Of a stretch of 64,000 nt of DNA, positions 12,599-21,890 are shown piece after piece; the stretch's first letter is position 1; every line of letters starts with the position of its first letter. The stretch comes from Orobanche coerulescens. Its lineage: Eukaryota; Streptophyta; Magnoliopsida; Lamiales; Orobanchaceae. The stretch covers positions 140,168,096 to 140,232,095 of the forward strand of contig CM065802.1 in assembly GCA_033398695.1 (NCBI GenBank), given 5' to 3'. The notes beneath the pieces are model-generated. The model saw nothing but the letters and a program-made list of their open reading frames with translations. It did no database searches and was not told where the DNA came from. Made by a program: the position numbers and the translations under genes.

Positions 12599-15500
12599 TG
12601 TAACACCCCCAACCCACTCAGGGATATTACACGCCGTAGACCCTCTCCTCGAGGATCTACCAGGCTGATAACTAAAATCAAACATCTAAACATCGCCTTT
12701 AAGGCTAAAATGACTCAGTAGACCGACTTGGTCTTTCAATAATAACTTACAACTCAATTCCAAACACATACCCACGCAGGGTTCAAAATACAATAAACTC
12801 CCGTACAACGGGGAAAAGATACTGCAGCGGAAAAGAAAATACAACTAGACCAATACGACATCAACGGATCCTCGTGTGATTAGTATCGTTTATCTTTCAT
12901 CATCCTTCGTGCCGACCCTGTGCTATGCTCCAAAACCTGAATGCAAAAATAGACATCCACCCCCCGAATACTCGGGGGTTAGCAAAACTCCACTGTTTTG
13001 CTAGTGCAAATACAAAGTGCAAATACGAGCCATATAATTCAAATTCCACGAATAACAATAACCAGGAATCCTCAAAAATCCAAAGTAACGAAAAGCACTT
13101 CCCGAGGCATAAGTTTAGTAAAACATTCCAAAACTGAAGGATCACAAATCAAGGGAAACAATTTATAAAACAGTTTAAAATGCCATCGAGAGTTTTAATA
13201 GAAAACCATTTAGGATCTCCGAATCCTTCTCTTTCCAAAATCAACAGGGGTCACAGCCCAAAGGTTTTGTTTTCGCAAATAGAAAACCGACAACAATTCA
13301 CAGGGCTAGAGCCCAATATCACGTGTCCTCTACGGACATAAAAATCAACACAACGTAATCACGCACGCGCATCGCCTAGGACCGGGACGAAGCCACAAAT
13401 CCCCAAAATTAGATTTCTAGAAAATCTGACCTGATTCGCTCGATCAAAGGATGTTATAGGACGGATGATTGATGATATGAACCTCAAAACTTCATGGATT
13501 CATTGTCCAACAACATCTCTAGAAGATTCACGCACCCACAGCCGCGTACGGGAAGAGAAAGAAGGAGAAAATGGCTGAAGAAAACCGTCCGCAGGCCTTA
13601 AATAGCCGATTGCCGTACGTTACGACGAATCGCCATGGCTTACGACGAATCGCCATGGCGAACTTCGCTCGAAAATGCCGAACATTACGACGTTACGCCA
13701 GGGCCTTACGACGTAACCGCCTTACGACGTAATGGCCGATCATTACCGACGTTACTCGGCCGTGGCTGGCCCGATCATGCCCGCCATGACTCGGCCGGAC
13801 CAACTCCGACGGCCCGAACGACCCGAAACCCGAACACGAGTACGAATCGAAGATAAGGTTACGAAGTACTCGAAAAGACGAATCCGAGCACTAATAGAAC
13901 ATACGATTCCGACTACCCGAAGGCTCGAAACTCGACAACGGAAAGTAATTACCCCAAACTTTGGGAAATTACGAAAATGGCCCAAAACGCCCGAAAATCA
14001 CGATACGTGATCGAAACACCAAGCCAAAGCTCGCAACATGAATAATAACATTAAATGAACTTACGAGAAAGTCGAAACAACAGTTTCGGACGAGATTCGC
14101 AAGAATCGAACTCAAGTGCGGAAAAACCGCTAAAAAGCACGGAACTCAACAAAACGACACCGAAACGAACTCGGATGACAAAAAGTGCAGAATTAATCAT
14201 TCTTAGAATGATGAAACGGTCATGCGCGAGTCGTCAAAATGGACTTCCGCCGAAAAAAAAAAAAGAAATTACCGGAAATCAAAATCACGGGTATTACATT
14301 CTACCCTCCTTAAAAGAAGTTTCGTCCCGAAACTTAAAATAAGTAGGGAGAAGCAATATCCCGCCAGGAAAACTCAATGAGATACGCAAGAAACGCGTAA
14401 CTAATGCCAAACGGCGAAACGTTACAAACAACGCAACGGATTATACGGTGTGAAAACACGCTCCACGACCGTAGACCCTCTCCTCGAGGATCTACCAGGC
14501 TGATAACTAAAATCAAACATCTAAACATCGCCTTTAAGGCTAAAATGACTCAGTAGACCGACTTGGTCTTTCAATAATAACTTACAACTCAATTCCAAAC
14601 ACATACCCACGCAGGGGTCAAAATACAATAAACTCCCGTACAACGGGAAAAGATCTGCAATGAAAAGAAAATACAACTAGACCAATACGACATCAACGGA
14701 TCCTCGTGTGATTAGTATCGTTCATCTTTCATCATCCTTCGTGCCGACCTGTGCTATGCTCCAAAACCTGAATGCAAAAATAGACATCCACCCCGAATAC
14801 TGGGGTTAGCAAACTCCACCGCTTTTGCTAGTGCAAATACAAAGTGCAAATACGAGCCATATAATTCAAATTCCACGAATAACAATAACCAGGAATCCTC
14901 AAAAATCCAAAGTAACGAAAAGCACTTCCCGAGGCATAAGTTTAGTAAAACATTCCAAAACCGAAGGATCACAAATCAAGGGAAACAATTTATAAAACAG
15001 TTTAAAATGCCATCGAGAGTTTTAATAGAAAACCATTTAGGATTTCCGAATCCTTCTCTTTCCAAAATCAACAGGGGTCACAACCCAAAGGTTTTGTTTT
15101 CGCAAATAGAAAACCGACAACAATTCACAGGGCCAGAGCCCAATATCACGTGTCCTCTACGGACATAAAAATCAACACAACGTAATCACGCACGCGCATC
15201 GCCTAGGACCGGGACGAAGCCACAAATCCCCAAAATTAGATTTCTAGAAAATCTGACCTGATTCGCTCGATCAAAGGATGTTATAGACGGATGATTGATG
15301 ATATGAACCTCAAAACTTCATGGATTCATTGTCCAACAACATCTCTAGAAGATTCACGCACCCACAGCAGACGGAAGAGAAAGAAGGAGAAAATGGTGAA
15401 GAAAACCGTCCGCAGCCTTAAATAGCCGATCGCCGCCGTTACGACGTAATCGCCATGGCTTACGACGTAATCGCCATGGCCGAACTCTGCCGAAAATGCC

Positions 15501-16120
15501 GGAACGTTACGACGCACGGCCAGGCCTTACGACGTAACCGGCCTTACGACGTAATGGCCGATCATTACCGCACGTTACTCGGCCGTGGCCTGCCCGATCA
15601 TGCCCGCCATGACTCGGCCGACCAACTCCGACGGCCCGAACGACCCCGAAACCCGAACCTGAGTACGAATCGAAGATAAGGTTACGAAGTACTCGAAAAG
15701 ACGAATCCGAGCACTAATAGAACATACGATTCCGACTACCCGAAGGCTCGAAACTCGACAACGGAAAGTAATTACCCCTAACTTTGGGAAATTACGAAAA
15801 TGGCCCAAAACGCCCGAAAATCACGATACGTGATCGAAACACCAAGCCAAAGCTCGCAACATGAATAATAACATTAAATGAACTTACGAGAAAGTCGAAA
15901 CAACAGTTTCGGACGAGATTCGCAAGAATCGAACTCAAGTGCGGAAAAACCGCTAAAAAGCACGGAACTCAACAAAACGACACCGAAACGAACTCGGATG
16001 ACAAAAAGTGCAGAATTAATCATTCTCAGAATGATGAAACGGTCATGAGCGAGTCGTCAAAATGGACTTCCGCCGAAAAAAAAAAAGAAATTACCGGAAA
16101 TCAAAATCACGGGTATTACA
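12599..16120 (-). mobile_element. Element D: short LTR element with nearly all internal sequence deleted
   Basis: LTR copy 1 is 12599-14298 (1.7 kb) and copy 2 is 14468-16120. Between them are only about 170 bases, beginning with a polypurine-type tract (ttctaccctccttaaaag on +). Copy 2 lacks the first 40 or so bases of the LTR, and no primer site remains. This pattern fits one deletion that removed the internal domain, primer site and LTR edge. Target duplication ataac flanks the element exactly. Termini are TGTAACACCCCC and gggtattaca. A TATA-like TTAAATAG lies at 13598-13605, with TTACGACGTAA motifs beside it (13617-13745). Confidence 0.85.
13598..13745 (-). promoter_or_regulatory. Element D promoter region with TTACGACGTAA motifs
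   Basis: A TATA-like element (13598-13605 on -) is followed upstream by several copies of ttacgacg(t)aa and cgccatgg. The second LTR has the same at about 15418-15560, where the motif is consistently one base longer (ttacgacgtaat versus ttacgacgaat). Confidence 0.45.
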
Positions 16121-16430
16121 ATAACATCATCATCTGATTATCCAACATGCTCCTCACATGTAATCATCCAAGAAAAACAAACCACCATCAAGAGGATACG
16201 AAAATTACCTGGATTGGATGAACCAAGAATAAGAACACTTGACTCCATTCTAAGAATCATGAATAACTTGAAGAACAAGGCTTGAATCCATGCTCTCCAT
16301 CTTAATCTTGTTAAAGATCATCATCTCACCGTGTTTGGGAACCTCAAGAACCTCCCAAAGCTCTCTCTATCGACTGAAGGAGAAAGAATGGACTAAATGC
16401 ATCTCAAAACCCGTCTGTCCCCTTATATAG

Positions 16431-16955
16431 AATACATTACTAGCGTGCGCTAACATCTCATGTTTAGCGTGCGCAACAGCCATAGCGTGCGCTAACTGAC
16501 TTTGTTAGCATGCGCTATCGCGGTCCAGAGGCCACTGTCTGGCTTCATACATGTGCTTGCGTACGTAATGCCCATGCATTAGCGTACGTAACTTACACTG
16601 CCTAGCGTACGCAAGTCCTTTGCCCTTAGCGTGCGCTATCCGAAGTTGACTTACTACAGTCTGCACCTACTCTGAATATGCTCGTGACCCCACATGCCGA
16701 AAGCAACCAATAAAGCCGAGATTCCCTATTGACCGATCTGATATTAGCGTGCGCTATCAACAGGCATTAGCGTGCGCTAATGCTTTACGACAAACATCAG
16801 TTGACTTCGTCGGCAGATGCGCCGAAAGTGACCGGGTCCACACGTAGATTCCCTCTGAGCTGTTTTGCACTAGCGTACGCTAACCTATGAACGTAGCGTG
16901 CGCTAAACCTGCACGATAGCGTGCGTTATGCATGAATATTAGCGTGCGCTAATAA
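16431..16955 (-). promoter_or_regulatory. Element C second U3 promoter and palindrome array
   Basis: The TATA sequence (16431-16440) and the TAGCGTGCGCTA array (16441-16955) duplicate those at 6831-7361. Because this is the 5' LTR on the - strand, it would be the working promoter of element C, but its transcript would run straight into element D. Confidence 0.55.
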
Positions 16956-17210
16956 GGCTATACTTAGCCATTTTCATCTATCCTCGTCCAACATCTAGAC
17001 ATACCAAATACGAACATACGGCATACCAAATATACATTACTCAACACATTATATCCTCAAATACAATTGTCGACCAAATACGATAATTATACCAATACTG
17101 ACATCTCAGTCCTTCATTTATTTTATTCATACTGTACAGATTCCACGCTGTACAACATAACTCGGATAAAATAACATTAAACAATAATAGTAGAAATTTC
17201 GTATATTACA

Positions 17211-18302
17211 TATTATATATATATATATCAATTATTTCTATTATAATTTTAGTATGTATAAACCAATGAGTAGCTAATCTTTCTTCCTAGGGGAAGGGGG
17301 ATTTCTATTAGGTTATATATTGAGTATTTGATTGATTTAAACTATTTTTAGGACTAATTGGTTTAAATAAAGATTGATCATATCCTATTTTTACTAATGA
17401 AACATTCTTGATTGATTGTTGAGTGAATTGGAAACATACCTTTTCAATCTATCAAATGTTAATCTTGTTATCAACATCTTAAGATTGCGAAAGTGGTTAA
17501 GACACCTTTGAATACGAAAGTTATGAGGTGAAAAGTTGATTACTCGATGAACGATCGATTATCCTAAAAATAGTCAAGTTAGAGAAATGAAAGGACTAAT
17601 TGGTTTAAATAGAGATTGATCATATCCTATTTCTACTATTGAAACCTCCTTGATTGATTGTTAAGTGTATTGGAAACACATCTTTTCAATCTATCAAGTG
17701 TTAATCTTGTTATCAACATCTTAATAAAGCAAAAGTGATTAAGACATCTTTGAATACGAAAGTACAGAGGTGAAAAGTTGATTACTCGATAAACATTCAT
17801 TTTTTCTTTTATATCCGTATAAATCAATTCCGATACTTAATTAAAAACCTAATTTAATGAACCCGTAATCCCCTAGATTTTATAAATTCCCAACTCATTT
17901 TAATTCTATTCATTTTCACTAGTTAAAAATAGTCTAGTATAAATAGTCTAGTATAAATAGTCTTAATATAAATAGTCTAGTATAAATAGTCTTAATATAA
18001 ATAGTCTAGTATAAATAGTCTTAATATAAATAGTCTTATTAAAAATAGTCTTATTAAAAAAGTCTTATTAAAAATAGTTTAAATTAAAAATAGTGCATTT
18101 TAATTAAGTTAATATTTAAAAACCCAATAATCTATTTTAGTATTTATTTCTCGTAATTTGTAACAAAATATTATATGAAGCCCTGTTGAACAATCCTCGA
18201 GAGAAAAGACCTTGGTAGAACTTACCACAACTACTTCTACCTCGTATATATTTGCGAGCGACTCAAGAACTCCTATTTTTAGGATAAGTTTTTGACCGAT
18301 CA
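17211..18302 (+). mobile_element. Element A 5' LTR, second segment, to LTR end
   Basis: Resumes the A LTR after element C and runs through two diverged copies of the 'gattactcgat(g/a)aac' segment (about 17535 and 17780), the AT minisatellite (17925-18062) and the block 'cagggcttc' on the - strand. It ends in gaccgatca at 18302, directly before the primer site. Only short non-coding frames are present. Confidence 0.8.
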
Positions 18303-18307
18303 AATTT

Positions 18308-18324
18308 TGGCGCCGTTGCCGGGG
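18308..18324 (+). other. Primer binding site 1 of element A (tRNA-Asp type)
   Basis: TGGCGCCGTTGCCGGGG begins five bases after the LTR end (gatca). The 3' end of plant tRNA-Asp is complementary to this sequence, and the same primer site is typical of Athila/Tat-group Ty3/gypsy elements. A second copy is at 18889-18905. Confidence 0.8.
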
Positions 18325-18905
18325 AAAAGTTGATTACTCGATAAACATTCGTTTTTTCTTTTATATCTGTATAAATCAATTCCGATACTTAATTAAAAAC
18401 CTAATTTACTGAACCCGTAATCCCCTAGATTTTATAAATTCCCAACTCATTTTAATTCTATTCATTTTCACTAGTTAAAAATAGTCTAGTATAAATAGTC
18501 TAGTATAAATAGTCTTAATATAAATAGTCTAGTATAAATAGTCTTAATATAAATAGTCTAGTATAAATAGTCTTAATATAAATAGTCTAGTATAAATAGT
18601 CTTAATATAAATAGTCTTATTAAAAATAGTCTTATTAAAAAAGTCTTATTAAAAATAGTTTAAATTAAAAATAGTGCATTTTAATTAAGTTAATATTTAA
18701 AAACCCAATAATCTATTTTAGTATTTATTTCTCGTAATTTGTAATAAAATATTATACGAAGCCCTGTTGAACAATCCTCGAAAGAAAAGACCTTGGTAGA
18801 ACTTACCACAACTACTTCTACCTCGTATATATTTGCGAGCGACTCAAGAACTCCTATTTTTAGGATAAGTTTTTGACCGATCAAATTTTGGCGCCGTTGC
18901 CGGGG
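18325..18905 (+). repeat. Tandem duplication of LTR tail plus primer site
   Basis: The 552 bases at 17773-18324 (from aaaagttgattactcg through the primer site) are repeated at 18325-18905. The second copy is about 29 bases longer because its minisatellite has one more higher-order unit. Element A therefore has two LTR ends and two primer sites in series. Confidence 0.85.
18889..18905 (+). other. Primer binding site 2 of element A
   Basis: Second exact copy of TGGCGCCGTTGCCGGGG, again preceded by gatca and aattt. This copy borders the internal region (gattgttttaggcc), so it is probably in the original position relative to the leader. Confidence 0.8.
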
Positions 18906-19111
18906 ATTGTTTTAGGCCAAATATAATTTTTTGTATACTTTTGTTTATATCTTGTTATTTTATCTTTCTTTATTTCTGCATCTTTTATTCTTCTGTCCGG
19001 TCAAGTGGCGGATAACGGTACTCCGTGACTATCAAAGTCGGATTTTTCAGTTTCCCACAAACAACTGATATTTGTAGATATTTTATCGTTTTTCATTTTA
19101 GTTTTTTTGTC

Positions 19112-19657
19112 ATGGAAGAAACATTGTTTAAAATTGAAAAAAGATTTCCCTTTCTAAGCAAAAATGCAATTTTAAAGATTTACAAGACAAGGCTTGAAAG
19201 GATGAGGTTTCTTATGAATAAAAGCATACCTTTTGACATAAGATTCATTATTGAAGCCAAAGTAAGAATAGAAGGTGAATTCACAGAAACACCGACTAGA
19301 CTTTTACCAGGGCTTGGAAAAAATTCATATGCCAAGAAACGACGAGCAAAGATGATAGCCGTTTGCTATAAATGTGCTAGATGGAACTGTAATTTAAAAT
19401 GTCGATCTTTAGGAATTCTATCTACAAACAGAGAAGATAAAATTCAATTCATTAAGGATGGTCTGAATAAAGAGAATTTAGATGATATCGAAATTTCTCT
19501 TGACACGCATCCTAGTGGACTCGTACATTATGGAATTCGATGTTTGTAGAATAAATTCAAACCAGAATATGAACAACGTCTTGGGAATCTGACGTTAAAA
19601 GACCCTGTTTGCCAATTTGTAAGAAAATTGGATGGGAAGCTTCTCCCCAACTCATAG
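19112..19657 (+). pseudogene. Unidentified element A ORF 1 with Cys-rich motif, one in-frame stop
   Basis: I do not recognise this protein. The likely start is ATG 19112 (MEETLFKIEKRF), because the frame upstream of it is open to 19025 but low in coding character. The first part (about 145 residues) ends in TAG at 19547-19549. The same frame then continues with plausible composition (KFKPEYEQRLG, VCQFVRKLDGKLLPNS) to TAG at 19655-19657, so the internal stop looks like decay of a protein of about 180 residues. A basic segment (AKKRRAK) is followed by CYKCARWNCNLKC, around residues 85-97, which could bind zinc or nucleic acid. It is charged, has no membrane segment, and lies between primer site and the LOG remnant. 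It does not match the gag zinc knuckle spacing CX2CX4HX4C. Confidence 0.5.
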
Positions 19658-19966
19658 AAGGCATTTAAGCCGTTTCTGAACGTAAAATCAGAGGAAGATG
19701 TGAGCCACAATCACAACTACTGTACATACACGTGAGTATCTTTTATTTTTGTCGTATGGTGAGATTTTCTGAATAAAAAATGTGATACACGATAAATGCA
19801 TTCATTATTCTATTGAGTAGTTGATGCGCAATCAACGCAATCACAAACTTGTTAAACAATTTTTCCTCATTTTTCTTCTATAAATAAACATTGTGCTTAT
19901 TTCTTTTATTCATCCCTCAAACTTGTACTTTTCTCTGTTTCTCTCTAAATAAATTTCTTTTCAAAA

Positions 19967-20618
19967 ATGGAATCATCATCTTCCACAAAAAGATTTAACT
20001 CAGTCTGCATTTTTGGTGGAGCTAGTTATGGAAAAGATGCATGCTTTATCAAGCGGACACAACTTGGGTCGTACTTTAGGAGAAAAATGCATTCATGTAG
20101 TTTACGGAGGAGGAAGTCTAGGATTAATGGGACGAGCCGCTTTCGCCTATATGGAAGGAGTAAGAGTGTTGGGAATAATTCCAAAACCTCTGGCTGAAAG
20201 TAAAATCACTGGGGCAACTATTGGAGATGAGTTTAGATCTGTAAATATGCAAGACCGCATAACTCACATGATAAATAATTCTGGCGCCTTTATCACCCTT
20301 CCCGGTGGTTTTGGCACACTTGAGGAACTTTTTCATGTGGTTACCAGAGCCCAGCTAAATGTTCATCAAAAACCAATAGGTCTGCTTAATGTCAATAGTT
20401 TCTTTGATGGTTTACTATCTTTCATCGACTACTCTGCTGAAAAAGGTTTTATTTCCGAGCGTGCTAAATGAATCATAGTCGTTGCAACAACACCAGAAGA
20501 GCTAATCAAAAAACTCATTGAATTTGTTCCTCAACCAGATCCAGCTCTAGCTAATATTGTCTGGATGGAAGATCTCACCGTGAGAAAACGAAAAGTGGAT
20601 TCATTCCTCTCCCTTTGA
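19967..20618 (+). pseudogene. LOG-like: LOG-type cytokinin riboside 5'-monophosphate phosphoribohydrolase, intronless, disrupted
   Basis: Plant LOG enzymes convert cytokinin riboside monophosphates directly to active free-base cytokinins in the cytosol. Here ATG 19967 opens MESSSSTKRFNSVCIFGGASYGK, which fits the LOG N-terminus. The frame then shifts by one base between about 20030 and 20060 and continues to 20618. The glycine-rich motif YGGGSLGLMG (20103-20132) and the family signature PGGFGTLEE (20301-20327) are intact, followed by RAQLNVHQKPIGLLNV. A TGA at 20469-20471 interrupts the frame inside the conserved 'K-IIVVATTPEELIKKL' region and may be a CGA-to-TGA change. Total length, about 215 residues, is normal for LOG. 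No introns are present, although plant LOG genes usually have several, so capture through an mRNA copy is likely. It sits inside element A, between primer site and polypurine tract, on the element's sense strand. Confidence 0.85.
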
Positions 20619-21096
20619 TACCCCATATCAAACCTCTTATTATTTTTACTTTCTGTCGTGTGTAAAAATCATGCTAAATGATGGCAGCTTAAGGAGTTTC
20701 TTTTGATCTCTTGACGCGCATCTATTCGCGATTTATGTATTGTTATTTTTATTGCCGTAATGTTTTTGTTTTTAATAAAAGCATTGATGGCAGCGTAAGG
20801 CGACTCTTCAGACTTTCCTGAAGCGCATCTTAAAAATTGTGTTATACTTCCGGGTATATTTTTGTTGTTGTTGTTGTTTGCCTCGTATATTTTTTCATGC
20901 AGATCCAAAAAGGCGTAGCTCAAGCATCAATTTTCATAATAGGGAGTATTTTTTTTCTCTCTTGCTTTTTATTATTTTTTTTAAAAACCGAGGACGGTTT
21001 TTTTTTCAAGTTTGGGGGTGGTATGTTTTAATTATTTTGGTATGTTTTAATTATTTTGGTGTGTTGGTTTTGATTATTTTGGTGATTTGCCTTAAT

Positions 21097-21132
<36 letters not shown>

Positions 21133-21435
21133 TTGATTTGTGAGATTTCTAGATCTGGCCATAAACACCAATAAATTAGCTATATACAAGCTTCTAAAAT
21201 TGTTTTAACCGGTAAAAAAATTGTATATTCCAAAATTTTTGAGCCTTAATCTCTCTTTCCAAACCTTGTAGTTATCATATAAAATCGAGTCATTCGTTAC
21301 CTTGAGAAAAGAAGAATCAGTCGGTTGATGAAAAATAGAACTGAAATTTAGTTTTTTTGTGGAGTTTTTGATTTTTCATGCTTAACTAATAAATGATTTT
21401 CTGCAAAAATTCTATTCCCTAAAAAAAATGGAGTC
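20619..21435 (+). other. Element A non-coding region downstream of LOG remnant
   Basis: No gene seen. It holds two imperfect copies of a 'tgatggcagc.taagg' block (about 20679 and 20788), each followed by cgcatct; the second can form the small hairpin CTTCAG/CTGAAG. Further on are a purine-rich 'caagtttgggggtgg' (21007-21021), a short triplicated 'ttttaattattttgg' run (21025-21080) and a TA microsatellite (21101-21128). Confidence 0.5.
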
Positions 21436-21486
21436 ATTGGTGAAAAGAGCTACACGTTAGCAAATAACGGTGTGAAAGCTATCACC
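21436..21486 (+). repeat. Stem-loop repeat copy 1
   Basis: Contains agctacacgttag, caaa, taacggtgtgaaagct. The segment can fold with ACAC-GTTA pairing to TAAC-(G)-GTGT around a GCAAA loop, and an outer AGCT/AGCT stem. Copies 2 and 3 are at 21611-21661 and 21689-21737. Confidence 0.7.
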
Positions 21487-21610
21487 TAAAAAAAATGACA
21501 AAAAGGAGAAGTGTTGAGCAACAACAGCTGCCTAATTTTGGGGGTCTTAAAATTTTGCGAAAAATAAAGGACTAACCATTGTTGGTGCGTAGCTTCCGTC
21601 TCACAGAAAA

Positions 21611-21661
21611 ATTGGTGAAAAGAGCTACATGTTAGCAAATAACGGTGTGAAAGCTATCACC
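21611..21661 (+). repeat. Stem-loop repeat copy 2
   Basis: Same as copy 1 except that ACAC has become ACAT. In RNA the changed base still pairs with G as U-G, so the stem is kept. Confidence 0.7.
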
Positions 21662-21688
21662 TTTTAAAAAAAAAAGATAGAAATTGTG

Positions 21689-21737
21689 TTGGTGAAAAGA
21701 GCTACACGTTAGCAAATAACGGTGTGAAAGCTATCAC
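21689..21737 (+). repeat. Stem-loop repeat copy 3
   Basis: Identical core to copy 1 (ttggtgaaaagagctacacg, then gttagcaaataacggtg). It lies about 150 bases before solo LTR E. Confidence 0.7.
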
Positions 21738-21890
21738 TAAGGGATGTAGTTTATGAACAGACTTGAATTAATTAGCGGCTGAATTTCAATACACTCAATT
21801 TCGTAAAAAATCACAATATTTGATGACGCCAATGAAATTCTTCTTCATATTGAGTCGAAAAATAAACGAGTGAACGAGAGCAACCATTAA

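Larger units (their letters stand above)
4089..17210 (-). mobile_element. Element C: large non-autonomous LTR retrotransposon (LARD-like)
   Basis: Two long, highly similar LTRs (4089-7620 and 10041-17210, the latter split by element D) flank a 2.4-kb internal region with no recognisable gag or pol. The LTRs begin TGTAACAC(T/C)CCCAGATC on the + strand and end in gatattaca or tatattaca. The primer site next to the right LTR puts the element on the - strand. It sits in the AT-rich part of the A 5' LTR, so the 5-bp target duplication cannot be called reliably (tatat to the left, tatta to the right). LTR-LTR similarity is high, suggesting a fairly recent insertion. It must rely on proteins of a related autonomous element. 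Confidence 0.85.
10041..17210 (-). repeat. Element C right LTR (5' LTR on - strand), split by element D
   Basis: Segments 10041-12598 and 16126-17210 align with 4089-7620. The interruption has a clean 5-bp duplication (ataac at 12594-12598 and 16121-16125), and the uninterrupted sequence is seen at 6596. It carries three copies of the 'cgccctcagcatagatcc' type module (about 11070, 11228 and 11300), versus two in the left LTR. Confidence 0.85.

Noticed and set aside
4084..17215. 5-bp target duplication for element C
   Set aside because: Left tatat and right tatta do not match, and the TA-rich flank makes chance similarity likely.
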